A DNA stretch of 27,203 nt from Clostridiales bacterium. Lineage in GTDB: Bacteria; Bacillota; Clostridia; Christensenellales; Aristaeellaceae. This document shows positions 6,242-13,965 of the stretch, in pieces. How positions within the stretch are numbered: position 1 is the stretch's first letter; every line of letters starts with the position of its first letter. Location of the stretch: assembly GCA_004556395.1 (NCBI GenBank), contig SFHK01000045.1, forward strand, positions 1-27,203, given 5' to 3'. Position numbers and translations under genes: made by a program. The notes below the pieces were generated by a model, which ran no database searches, was not told the DNA's origin, and saw only the letters and a program-made list of their open reading frames with translations.

Positions 6242-7450
6242 TCAGATATAATCCGAGATATAGGGCATCTCATGCAATATACAATCGTCCAGCCGATTAA
6301 TCGTTTCTCTGTCGCCCTCGATTCTTCCCATCTGGTACAGACGCGCCGCCGTCTTATAGCCCAGCAGCAGAGTCGTCAGCGTGGCAATCGATAGCTTTAC
6401 CCGGCTATGCGTATGAGCTTCGGAAACGGAACATTCTCCCTTGTTGAAACAGACTGTGATTGCGCGATTATTCCACGCCAGGAAGGAATCTTCCATTTCG
6501 AACGTGATCATGGCGTTATCAGCCGCCGCGTCGCAATGATATTTCTGAAAAAACTGCTCCGCGTCTACAATGCGTCCCATGATGTAGGGGCGAATCGTCT
6601 CTCGAATATCGCCGTCCTCTAACTCAAACGCGATGGGCTCGCCGGTATACGAGCTGCCCCGAACCTCATCGATCATCGAATCGTGCGCTCGAATAAATTC
6701 CCACAATCCATTCTGCGCTTCGCGGGTAAGATAGATCATCTCCTTGATGTGCATCACATCGTTTTTGATGAGATAAACCATATATCCGCAGGGCTTCTCG
6801 TTTGTGTCATAATAAATCGCCACAACCGTATCGTCCTCGTCCCAGCGCCAATATTCGTCCCACGCCAGCGCGTTTCGAAACAGGCAGCCATGCGTCATGG
6901 CTGCAAATTGCATATGCAGATTGCGGAAATCCTCATTTTCCCAGGCTACGCGGCGCACATAGCCCGGCGCGGACGCCTTCACCGGAATCTGACTGTCCTT
7001 CACGGAATAGGTGATTTTGTTTGAAACGATTTCCCACCCCATTTTGCGATACAGCGGAATGGAATAGGGAAACAGCAGCGCGAGAGACTGATGCTTCTGG
7101 CGCATATGCTCAAGGCTCTTTTGCATAAGCCGCTTCATCAGACCCTTTCCTGAATACTCCGGATAGGTGCACACGCTGGTGACAAACCCAACGTGATAGA
7201 CCGCGTTATATACATTCATTTTCAGCGGGTAGACCGCGATCTGAGACACGAGCGCATCCTGGTCGAAACAGCCCAGCACATCCGCGCGTTCCAGAATTGG
7301 GAATTTTGATTGCTTGATTTCATCCCCGCGCCAGCCGCTGAGGGCAAGCTCCTGCTCTGTGATTTGAAACGCGTAGCGCAAAAGCGAATTGTACTGCTCC
7401 ACGTCATCCGTTTTCAAATATCGTATGTCATAGTCCCTGGTTTGCTTCAT
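6242..7450 (-). CDS. Eis-like GNAT N-acetyltransferase with C-terminal SCP2-type domain
   Basis: This cytoplasmic protein of about 402 residues has the Eis-family layout: an N-terminal GNAT domain, a second GNAT-like domain, and a C-terminal sterol-carrier-like domain. The acetyl-CoA loop is FVTSVCTYPEYSGKGLMKRL, and LFPYSIPLYRKMGWE contains the Tyr used as acid by the family. The final third contains SFLAWNNRAITVCFNKGECSV-type strands and a last Ile at the C-terminus. Eis proteins acetylate amine groups, including aminoglycosides and peptides, but the natural substrate here is unknown. ATG 7450 is preferred because GGAG lies 6 bases upstream; an in-frame ATG at 7471 has no good site. It lies downstream of the DprA-like gene and may share its transcript. 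Confidence 0.85.
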   Translation of the reverse strand: MKQTRDYDIRYLKTDDVEQYNSLLRYAFQITEQELALSGWRGDEIKQSKFPILERADVLGCFDQDALVSQIAVYPLKMNVYNAVYHVGFVTSVCTYPEYSGKGLMKRLMQKSLEHMRQKHQSLALLFPYSIPLYRKMGWEIVSNKITYSVKDSQIPVKASAPGYVRRVAWENEDFRNLHMQFAAMTHGCLFRNALAWDEYWRWDEDDTVVAIYYDTNEKPCGYMVYLIKNDVMHIKEMIYLTREAQNGLWEFIRAHDSMIDEVRGSSYTGEPIAFELEDGDIRETIRPYIMGRIVDAEQFFQKYHCDAAADNAMITFEMEDSFLAWNNRAITVCFNKGECSVSEAHTHSRVKLSIATLTTLLLGYKTAARLYQMGRIEGDRETINRLDDCILHEMPYISDYI

Positions 7451-7500
7451 GGTATTCTCCGTTTTAGCCATTCATTAATCGTAAATCCCCGTCTGCGCGT

Positions 7501-8457
7501 TCACAGAAAGCTCAGCTGCTCCGCGTTGGCGAGCCGCCACGAGCGGGCGTATTTCTGAATGTCCATCTGCGAAACGTCGTGCACAGGCGTGGCGCCGCGG
7601 GCGATGATCACGCGGTTGCCCGCGGGCTCGGGTTCGTCGAACACGTACAGCCAGTCGCACAGGCGGCGGCGCAGCGCTTCGGTTTCGCCGCGCTTGCCGT
7701 CGGTGGTGATCACGAACGACGCCAGTGACAGCGCGTACACGACGCGGTTGCGCGCCAGCGCGTGCACGCCGGTATACGGCGCGTCCGGGTGCACGAGGGA
7801 CAGAAGCAGCATCTGCCTGCGGGCAATGGCCGCGGCGCTGTCCTCCTCGTCCTTCTTCGCCATCAGGTCGCCCGCCAGCGCGCACACGACCTTGCCGCCG
7901 CACTGCACCGCCTCTGCCTCCGCCAGACGGCACGCGCCCAGCTCGCTGGACGTCACGATGCCGAAGCCCTCGCGCACCAGCGCGCGCACCAGCGTGCGCA
8001 GACCATCCTCGGCCTTTTTGGACATGCGCACGCCCGAAATACCCAGAATGCCCACCAGCGGCATGGACAGAATCGACGCGTCGCCGCACATATACATTGC
8101 CGCCGGCGCGTCATCGCCCAGCCGCGTCGCCAGATTTTCCGGATACGCGGAGTCGTACAGCGTCAGAAGCTCCAGATTCTGCTCATAAAAGCGCTCCATG
8201 GCATAGGAAAGCGGCATGGTGCGGCACAGCAGCATGCACAGGCGGTAGGCTTCCGCCTCGGGCACCTTCAGAAGGTTCATGATGCCGGAAACGTCCAGCC
8301 CGATCAGGTCGCCGATGCGCCGCGCACCGCACGCGGCCACCCTTGCCCGCAGGATGGAAAACTCCGCGCTGGACAAAGGGCGCACCAGCTCGTCCTTGTT
8401 CGCCGTCAAAGGCAGCGTCAGGAGCATGGCGGTAAAGGCGTCGTCATTGTGCCGCAT
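7501..8457 (-). CDS. Divergent DprA/Smf-like DNA-processing protein
   Basis: This 318-residue protein has an N-terminal helical part (1-100) and a Rossmann-like DprA domain (about 100-290). The recognisable series is YPENLATRLGDDAPAAMYMCGD, then LVGILGISGVRMSKKAEDGL, EGFGIVTSSELGACRLAEAE, GGKVVCALAGDL, ALARNRVVYALS and a final GNRVIIARGA. DprA loads RecA on incoming single-stranded DNA. This copy lacks the usual Gly-Ser-Arg motif after the first strand (GISGVR instead) and the SGxAxGID loop is altered, so it may do a different job such as nucleotide sensing. An AAGGAGG site precedes the ATG. It starts 36 bases after the PHP gene and seems to belong to the hydrogenase-like sensor operon. Confidence 0.7.
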   Translation of the reverse strand: MRHNDDAFTAMLLTLPLTANKDELVRPLSSAEFSILRARVAACGARRIGDLIGLDVSGIMNLLKVPEAEAYRLCMLLCRTMPLSYAMERFYEQNLELLTLYDSAYPENLATRLGDDAPAAMYMCGDASILSMPLVGILGISGVRMSKKAEDGLRTLVRALVREGFGIVTSSELGACRLAEAEAVQCGGKVVCALAGDLMAKKDEEDSAAAIARRQMLLLSLVHPDAPYTGVHALARNRVVYALSLASFVITTDGKRGETEALRRRLCDWLYVFDEPEPAGNRVIIARGATPVHDVSQMDIQKYARSWRLANAEQLSFL

Positions 8458-8493
8458 GGAATCCTGCCTCCTTCCAGATTTCAGCCCGGCGGA

Positions 8494-9192
8494 TCAGCCG
8501 GATCGAATATAATCGAAAAATCCCCGCGGGGAGCATTCGGACATATCCAGAAATTCGGTTCGTTCGAATATGTTCTCAAGGTAGTGCGCGTCCGAGGAAT
8601 GCAGCCGCTTCAGCGGCGGGATTCCCTTCTCGGGAAGCGGCAGCTCCGGCGCGACCTCCACCGCGTCAAACGGAAGTCCCGGCGGCAGGAAGCCCAGCGC
8701 GTTCAGAATGCCGTTCGCGCCGCGGTTGATATGCGCGGGAACCGCCAGCGCGCCGCGCGCGCGCAGCCGCTCCGCCAGCGCGTCCACGGACAGCGACAGG
8801 GCTGAAATCAGAAGCTTTTCTTCCTCCCGGACGATTTCGTCGTCTTCGTTCATGAACGCCTGCCGCCCGAACAGCGAAACGCGATTCGGAATCGGCGGCA
8901 GAAATTCGTATATCTCGCGCGAAAAGTCCTCCGCCTCCTCCACCGTGAGGAAGTAGGCGAGAAGATGCGCCTCCTCGCGCGTGGTCAATTCCATCGCGGG
9001 CAGCAGCGAAACGCCCACCGCGTCCGCCACCGCCTTCACGGCGCGCAGCTGCCCCGCCGTATTGTGGTCGGCCACGGCGATCATATCCAGCCCCTTCAGA
9101 CGCGCCATGTTGACGATGTTGTTCGGCGTCATGTCCATGTCCCCGCACGGAGACAGGCAGGAATGCATATGAAGATCGACGGCAAGCTTCAC
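8494..9192 (-). CDS. PHP-domain metal-dependent phosphoesterase
   Basis: This 232-residue cytoplasmic protein is a stand-alone PHP domain, a fold that uses a two- or three-metal centre to hydrolyse phosphoesters. Metal ligands are visible as H8xH10 (LHMHSCLSPCGD), ADH43N, MELT with Glu68, EAH76, PAH154 and SSD201AH203. GTG 9192 is chosen since it places VKLAVDLHMHS at the exact domain start, 7 bases after the preceding stop; the longer frame to 9303 would overlap the DRTGG gene with an Arg-rich, non-homologous leader. It closes the conserved DRTGG / HATPase / hydrogenase-like / DRTGG / PHP series. Its substrate is unknown; candidates are nucleotides or phosphorylated partner proteins. Confidence 0.88.
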   Translation of the reverse strand: MKLAVDLHMHSCLSPCGDMDMTPNNIVNMARLKGLDMIAVADHNTAGQLRAVKAVADAVGVSLLPAMELTTREEAHLLAYFLTVEEAEDFSREIYEFLPPIPNRVSLFGRQAFMNEDDEIVREEEKLLISALSLSVDALAERLRARGALAVPAHINRGANGILNALGFLPPGLPFDAVEVAPELPLPEKGIPPLKRLHSSDAHYLENIFERTEFLDMSECSPRGFFDYIRSG

Positions 9193-9199
9193 GGCCGCG

Positions 9200-9541
9200 T
9201 CACCGCGCGCCGACGCCCAGCGCGTGCATGCGGCCACTGATTTCATACGCCGTAAGCGGCGAGGACAGCATCGCCACGCCCTCCTCGGCGGCCTTGGCGG
9301 CAACCGCGTCCTCCACGCGGATGCCCTCGGGAATAATCACGCAGCTCATCTCATGAAGCGTCGCCACGGCGATGACATTCATGTGCGTCTGCACGGTTAC
9401 CCACGCCATATGCTCCCGGCCGTGCGCCATTACCCAGCTGAGCAGGTCGCAGGCGTATCCGGCGGAAACCGGATTGTCAAGGCCCGTCTCGCCGGTAAGC
9501 GCCCGGGCTTCAATGTGAGGCATAAGCTCGCGTACATTCAT
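9200..9541 (-). CDS. DRTGG-domain protein (second copy)
   Basis: This 113-residue protein covers one DRTGG domain, a small alpha/beta unit named from CBS/phosphotransacetylase-associated proteins and probably a ligand sensor. Features are NVRELMPHIEARALTG at the N-terminus, VSAGYACDLLSWVMAH in the middle and LSSPLTAYEISGRMHALGV near the end. The pattern 'SD/CDLLS.VM' followed by 'VTVQTHMN...A' matches the family, and the strand CVIIPEGI precedes the last helices. It lies 38 bases downstream of the hydrogenase-like gene and 7 bases upstream of the PHP start, so co-translation is likely. It is about the same size as the first DRTGG gene at 11362 but differs clearly in sequence. Confidence 0.88.
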   Translation of the reverse strand: MNVRELMPHIEARALTGETGLDNPVSAGYACDLLSWVMAHGREHMAWVTVQTHMNVIAVATLHEMSCVIIPEGIRVEDAVAAKAAEEGVAMLSSPLTAYEISGRMHALGVGAR

Positions 9542-9579
9542 TTATCTCGTCTCCTTGCACCGTTTTCCATAAGGTACGG

Positions 9580-10908
9580 TTATTTTTCTCGCGTCAGTTC
9601 ACTGATTTCCACCATCTGCTTGGCCATGTCGCTCACGCGCTCCTTGAGCAGGAACAGGCAGTCCATTTCGCGGGCGTAGCCGCGCACGATGTCCTCCGCC
9701 AGCGCCTGACAGGTGGGCGAACCGCAGGAGCCGCAATCCAGACCCGGCAGCTTCCGGTGAATCTCCTCGATTCTATCCATTTTCTTGAGCGCCTCTGAGA
9801 AATCCGCGTCCAGCTTCAGCGTTTCCACGGGCAAAACCGGCCTGTCAAAGGCGAGCTGCGCTTCCGGCAGCGCGTCCTCCGGCAGCGCGTCCCCGCCGCC
9901 GTCCGCTCTGGACATCTCCGCGACAAGCCTGCGAATGCGGTTTCGGGCGATGAACGCGTTTTCAAACACGATCGGCCCGCCGATGCAGCCGCCGTTGCAG
10001 GCCAGACCCTCGAAATACCGAAGGTCGGGCAGACGGTCGTTTTCAATGGCCTCCAGCACGCGGCTCACGTTGTCGATGCCGTCGACAGCCAGCGCCTCAT
10101 CCTCGTTCAGCGCGGTGCATTCGCCCCCGGAGCGCGCCCAGCCGATACCGCGCGGCGAGCCGTGCCTCGCGGCCAGATCGGTCTGCTTCTCCTTCGCGGC
10201 GGCGTCCTTTTCCCGGCGAAGCTGGCTGCTCAGCAGCCCGTACACCTCCAGTATGGATATGGCTCCGTCGGCGGCGGATTTCCCGTGCCCGATGGGCGAA
10301 CGAATCGCCGTGGCCTTGGCGGCGCAGGGCGTAATAAAGAAGCAGCCCACGTCCGCCGGATCCACGCCGTTTCTTTCGCAGAATTCCCGGCGCGCCATGG
10401 CCGCCGCCGCCTCCATCGGAGAGCGGACGTCGACGATGTTGTCCAGAAGCTCCGGAAAGCGCACCTGAATCAGGCGCACCACCGCCGGGCAGGCGGACGA
10501 GATCAGCGGATGCGGCGCGTCGGGGCGCTTCAGGCGCTCAGACACCGCGCGGGTGACGACGTCCGCCCCGCGGGCCACGTCAAACACATCGTCAAACCCC
10601 ATCCTTATCAGGCCGCGCAGGATGCCGTCGATATTCTTCAGGTTCTTGAACTGCCCGTACAGCGTCGGCGCGGGCAGCGCGATTCTGTAGCGAAACCGGC
10701 GTATGGACGACAGCGGGTCGGTAATCGCCACCTTGGCGTGATGCGTGCACACGCGGATGCACTCGCCGCAGTCAATGCACATCTCATCCAGAATGCGGGC
10801 GCGGCCCGCGCGGATGCGGATCGCCTCGGTCGGGCAGCGCTTCAGGCAGTTTGTGCAGCCCACGCATTTTCCCTTATCCAGCCTGACCGAGTGGAGACTG
10901 CTGGCCAT
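9580..10908 (-). CDS. [FeFe]-hydrogenase-like iron-sulfur sensor protein
   Basis: The protein has 442 residues and three parts. Residues 1-60 hold a two-cluster ferredoxin domain (C15 C18 C21 C25 and C44 C47 C50 C54). Residues 75-330 form the hydrogenase large-subunit fold with H-cluster Cys at SSAC140P, TPC195AAK and GLAC304NGGC308. Residues 385-420 add a further 4Fe-4S motif, C392xxC395xxxxC400 and C417. In catalytic enzymes the first motif is TSCCP; here the proton-relay Cys is Ala139, the Glu of the second motif is missing (KATA), and the Met of the third is Leu. These changes match the putative sensory groups rather than bulk hydrogen producers. A role in sensing H2 or redox state and signalling to the adjacent HATPase is inference. 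Confidence 0.87.
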   Translation of the reverse strand: MASSLHSVRLDKGKCVGCTNCLKRCPTEAIRIRAGRARILDEMCIDCGECIRVCTHHAKVAITDPLSSIRRFRYRIALPAPTLYGQFKNLKNIDGILRGLIRMGFDDVFDVARGADVVTRAVSERLKRPDAPHPLISSACPAVVRLIQVRFPELLDNIVDVRSPMEAAAAMARREFCERNGVDPADVGCFFITPCAAKATAIRSPIGHGKSAADGAISILEVYGLLSSQLRREKDAAAKEKQTDLAARHGSPRGIGWARSGGECTALNEDEALAVDGIDNVSRVLEAIENDRLPDLRYFEGLACNGGCIGGPIVFENAFIARNRIRRLVAEMSRADGGGDALPEDALPEAQLAFDRPVLPVETLKLDADFSEALKKMDRIEEIHRKLPGLDCGSCGSPTCQALAEDIVRGYAREMDCLFLLKERVSDMAKQMVEISELTREK

Positions 10909-10920
10909 GAGAATCCCCCC

Positions 10921-11355
10921 TTACGCGATGTGTTCGCCCAGTATAAACCGCATTTCGATATGCGTGCCCACGCCCACCTTTGACTCGATGTGGAATCGGT
11001 CGGCGTTGCGCGACATGTTCGCAAGCCCCATTCCCGCGCCGAAGCCCATCATGCGCACATCGTCCGTGGCCGTGGAATATCCCTCGCTCATCGCCAGATC
11101 AATGTCCGGGATGCCGGGGCCGTCGTCATCGGAAATCAGCGTTACCTCGTGCGCGTCGACGATCAGCGTAAGCCTTCCACCCATGGAGTGGATCACCAGA
11201 TTGATTTCCGCCTCATAGCAGGCGATGGACAGTCTGCGAACCACACCGGAGTTTACGCCCAGCTTCTTCAGCAGGCGCTTGATCTGCGCGGAGGCCTCTC
11301 CCGCCGTCTGAAAATCCATCGCGACGACGGGAAATTCTTCCCTCAGTCCTATCAT
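10921..11355 (-). CDS. SpoIIAB/RsbW-like HATPase (histidine-kinase-type ATP-binding protein)
   Basis: This 144-residue cytoplasmic protein is a single HATPase_c domain like the anti-sigma kinases SpoIIAB and RsbW. The N box is YEAEINLVIHS with Glu48 and Asn52, the G1 box is DDDGPGIPD (76-84), and the G2 box is GFGAGMGLANM (104-114). There is no sensor or His-phosphorylation domain, so it must act on a partner in trans. The start lies 6 bases after the DRTGG stop with AAAGG upstream; its stop is 12 bases before the hydrogenase-like gene. It could phosphorylate or bind an anti-anti-sigma-like target in response to the iron-sulfur protein. No sigma factor or STAS partner is encoded in the window. 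Confidence 0.88.
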   Translation of the reverse strand: MIGLREEFPVVAMDFQTAGEASAQIKRLLKKLGVNSGVVRRLSIACYEAEINLVIHSMGGRLTLIVDAHEVTLISDDDGPGIPDIDLAMSEGYSTATDDVRMMGFGAGMGLANMSRNADRFHIESKVGVGTHIEMRFILGEHIA

Positions 11356-11361
11356 GACAAA

Positions 11362-11712
11362 TCAACCTTTCGTTCCATCCCGAAGCCCATGAAGATACAG
11401 TATGCCGCTGGCGATGTACAGCGTAAGCGGCGTCGCCAGCACGGTGATCCCCGTTTCCCTCGCCATGGCCATCGTCTCCGCGCCCGGCTGCTTTCCCCGA
11501 ACGAAGATGACAAGGCGGATATCCAGCATGTCCGCCGTGCGCATTACCTGCGGGTTAATCAGGCCGGTGAGCAGCGCCATGTGCTCCTTGGGGAAGGCCA
11601 GCACATCGCTCATCATATCGCTGGCGCAGGCGCAGGATACCTCTAAGCTTTCGTCGCAATCCTCCGTCAGCGGCTTCGCGGACAGCAGTTCCATGATCTC
11701 GCAGATCCTCAT
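11362..11712 (-). CDS. DRTGG-domain protein (first copy, operon leader)
   Basis: This 116-residue protein is a single DRTGG domain. It starts MRICEIMELLSAKPLTED, carries CACASDMMSDVLAFPKEHMALLTGL (here split: the ASDMMSDVLAF core is the family hallmark), then RLVIFVRGKQP and a closing LATPLTLYIASGILYLHGL. It opens the operon that continues with the HATPase 6 bases downstream. A GGGGA ribosome site lies upstream of ATG 11712, with a consensus promoter beyond it. In Clostridia I recall this gene order beside or near hydrogenase genes, so the protein is probably a small ligand- or redox-responsive partner of the iron-sulfur sensor; its ligand is not known. Confidence 0.88.
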   Translation of the reverse strand: MRICEIMELLSAKPLTEDCDESLEVSCACASDMMSDVLAFPKEHMALLTGLINPQVMRTADMLDIRLVIFVRGKQPGAETMAMARETGITVLATPLTLYIASGILYLHGLRDGTKG

Positions 11713-11755
11713 CAGGCATTTCCCCTTCCAAAAAGCAGATTGGCTTCCTCTTCAT

Positions 11756-11784
11756 ATTATAACTGATTGCCGCTGTAATTTCAA
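11756..11784 (-). promoter_or_regulatory. Promoter of the hydrogenase-like sensor operon
   Basis: On the minus strand TTGAAA (11779-11784), a 17-base spacer and TATAAT (11756-11761) lie about 44 bases upstream of the first DRTGG gene. This fits a constitutive-strength housekeeping promoter. Confidence 0.75.
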
Positions 11785-11837
11785 TCTCGGATGCGCATTT
11801 CTTGCAGGAATTTGAGCCCTTTCGACAGTTTTGCATT

Positions 11838-11854
11838 TATACAGCGCCTGTATA
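11838..11854. promoter_or_regulatory. Short perfect dyad in the divergent intergenic region
   Basis: TATACAG-CGC-CTGTATA is a dyad with 7-base arms about 55 bases upstream of the minus-strand promoter and 62 bases upstream of the plus-strand one. It lies in AT-rich DNA between two divergent operons and could be an operator for either. Confidence 0.4.
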
Positions 11855-11915
11855 TTCATTTTTTACTCATAATTACACATTTAATGATAAATTTGCACTC
11901 GCCACGCATTTGGTC

Positions 11916-11944
11916 TTGCAATTATCGGGCATCTGTGCTATGAT
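11916..11944 (+). promoter_or_regulatory. Promoter of the peptide ABC-alr operon
   Basis: TTGCAA (11916-11921), a 17-base spacer and TATGAT (11939-11944), with TGC directly before the -10 as an extended element. The predicted start lies about 60 bases upstream of the binding-protein ATG. Confidence 0.72.
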
Positions 11945-12012
11945 GCTGTAGAACCGCATTTCAAAGCGGGAATGCCCGGCCGACCGAGCCGGAAAAAAAG
12001 GAGGCATGAACG

Positions 12013-13866
12013 ATGAAGAGAGCTCTCTCGATCGCGCTGTGCGCGCTGCTCATGACAGCTTGTCTGACAGGCGCGGGAATGGCGGAGGGAAAGGCGCTGA
12101 ACACGCTGTATTCGTCCGAGATTTCCACGCTGAACTACCTGACGACCTCTACGACCAAAGACTTCGCGATTTCCGCCAACGTCATTGACACGCTGGTGGA
12201 ATACGACCGGTACGGCAACATTCAGCCGTCGCTGGCGGAGAAATGGGAAATGTCCGAGGACGGCCTCACGTGGACGTTCCACCTGCGCAGGGACGCAGTG
12301 TGGGTCAACGCGAAGGGCGAGGTTCAGGCGAACGTGACGGCGAACGACTTCGTTTCCGCCGCGAAATACCTGCTCGACGACAAAAACGCTTCCAGCACCG
12401 CCAACCTGTTCTACAGCGTCATCGCCGGCGCGGAAGCCTACTACAAGAGCACCGTGCCCGCCGCCGAGGGCGAGGCCGCCAAAACACCGGTTGATTTCGA
12501 AACCGTCGGCGTGAAGGCGCTGGACGAGTACACGCTTCAGTACACGCTGGCAGCCCCGTGCGCGTACTTCGAGAGCATGATGACCTATGTGTGCTTCATG
12601 CCCGTGTACGGCCCGTTCTTAGAGGAAAAGGGCGACCGCTTCGGCGTGGCCGACGACGAGAACTCCATCCTGTATTGCGGCGCGTATATCCTCAGCGAGT
12701 TCAAGCCGCAGGAGGTGCGCGTGCTGTCCAAGAACCCGGCGTACTGGGACAAGGACAACGTGAAGATCGACACCATCCGCTCAACCTTTAATAAGGAAGC
12801 TTCCTCCATCGGCGCAGAGATGTATAAGCGCGGCGAAATCGATTCCGCGTCCATCGACGTGACCACGGCGGCCTCGTGGCTGAAGGATCCCGAGACGGAG
12901 AAGCTCATTCGCCCCGTGCGGCAGACCAGTTTCTACAGCTATTTCTACTGCCTGAACTTCGACGCGAATTTCGACGAGGCCTACGAGCCGGAGAACTGGA
13001 CGAAGGCCGTCAACAACGAAGCCTTCCGCAAGTCGCTGTATCACGGTCTTGACCGCGTGAAGGCGATGCTGATCACCGAGCCCGACAACCCCGAAAGCAT
13101 CATCTTCAACACCATTGTCCCCACGAACTACGCAACGCTGGACGGCATCGACTACACGCTGGTGGGCGACCTGAAGGCCATCACGGAGCTTGGAACCGGC
13201 ACGTTTGACGCGGAAAAGGCGCTCGCCTTCAAGGCGCAGGCCATTCAGGAGCTGACGGCCGCCGGCGCGACGTTCCCCGTCAAGATCCTTCTCAAGTACA
13301 ACCCGCGCGTGAGCGGCTGGGACAACGAATGTCTGGTCATTGAGCAGCAGCTGGAAGCGCTGCTCGGCACGGACTACATCGACGTGATCGTCGAGGCGGG
13401 CCCGGCGGACGGCTTCCTCTCCGAGGTGCGCCGCAGCGGCAACTACGCGCTGCTCAAGTGCAACTGGGGGCCGGACTACGCCGACCCGCAGACCTTCACC
13501 GACCCGTTCAGGAAGGGCAACAACTACAGCTTCATCGACAAGAGCGCCGACACGGAAGCGCTGGACTACTACTATGGTCTGGTGGAAGCCGCGAAGGCCG
13601 AGGCGTTTGACCTCACCGTCCGCTATGAGACCTTCGCCAAGGCGGAAGCGTTCCTGATCGATCACGCCTACGTGATTCCCTTCGGCTTCGGCAACGGCGG
13701 CTACGTCGCCTCCCGCATCGACCCGTTCACCTCTCAGTTCGCGCCCTACGGCTTCACCAACGAGCGCTACAAGGGCTCCGAGATTCTGTCCGAGCCGATG
13801 GACACCGACGCCTACTTTGACGCCTACGATCAGTGGATCGAGGACCGCGCGTCTCAGACGAAGTAA
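12013..13866 (+). CDS. Peptide ABC transporter substrate-binding protein (family 5)
   Basis: This exported peptide-binding protein of the OppA/DppA family has 617 residues, somewhat long for the family. Residues 1-24 are a signal sequence; Cys17 follows LLMTA, an imperfect lipobox, so lipid anchoring is possible but not certain. The mature part has the family core NVIDTLVEYDRYGNIQPSLA, then EKWEMSEDGLTWTFHLR and VTANDFVSAAKYLLD, and the later lobe has EAFRKSLYHGLDR. AGGAGG lies 9 bases before the ATG. It is followed by a hairpin and then by the permease, ATPase and alanine racemase genes, so it is the receptor for this importer. Ligands are likely short peptides, possibly containing D-Ala. 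Confidence 0.93.
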   Translation: MKRALSIALCALLMTACLTGAGMAEGKALNTLYSSEISTLNYLTTSTTKDFAISANVIDTLVEYDRYGNIQPSLAEKWEMSEDGLTWTFHLRRDAVWVNAKGEVQANVTANDFVSAAKYLLDDKNASSTANLFYSVIAGAEAYYKSTVPAAEGEAAKTPVDFETVGVKALDEYTLQYTLAAPCAYFESMMTYVCFMPVYGPFLEEKGDRFGVADDENSILYCGAYILSEFKPQEVRVLSKNPAYWDKDNVKIDTIRSTFNKEASSIGAEMYKRGEIDSASIDVTTAASWLKDPETEKLIRPVRQTSFYSYFYCLNFDANFDEAYEPENWTKAVNNEAFRKSLYHGLDRVKAMLITEPDNPESIIFNTIVPTNYATLDGIDYTLVGDLKAITELGTGTFDAEKALAFKAQAIQELTAAGATFPVKILLKYNPRVSGWDNECLVIEQQLEALLGTDYIDVIVEAGPADGFLSEVRRSGNYALLKCNWGPDYADPQTFTDPFRKGNNYSFIDKSADTEALDYYYGLVEAAKAEAFDLTVRYETFAKAEAFLIDHAYVIPFGFGNGGYVASRIDPFTSQFAPYGFTNERYKGSEILSEPMDTDAYFDAYDQWIEDRASQTK

Positions 13867-13879
13867 ACTCCGTTTTTGC

Positions 13880-13914
13880 GCCCGGGGCGGCCGCACAGTC
13901 GCGCCGCTCCGGGC
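13880..13914 (+). other. Intercistronic stem-loop after the peptide-binding protein
   Basis: GCCCGGGGCGGC (13880-13891) pairs with GCCGCTCCGGGC (13903-13914), 12 bases with one G-T wobble and an 11-base loop. The T run after it is short, so it is probably a leaky terminator or stabiliser that keeps binding-protein mRNA in excess. The amino acid importer has a similar stem at the same place. Confidence 0.7.
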
Positions 13915-13965
13915 TTTCGCGCGTTCTGCGCGCCCGGAAACACGCCCGGAAGGTTGTGAAATCCT

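Noticed and set aside
6082..6273. N-terminal extension of the LarA-like protein up to 6273
   Set aside because: The region contains the promoter and palindrome, and family alignment places the start at 6081 with a ribosome site.
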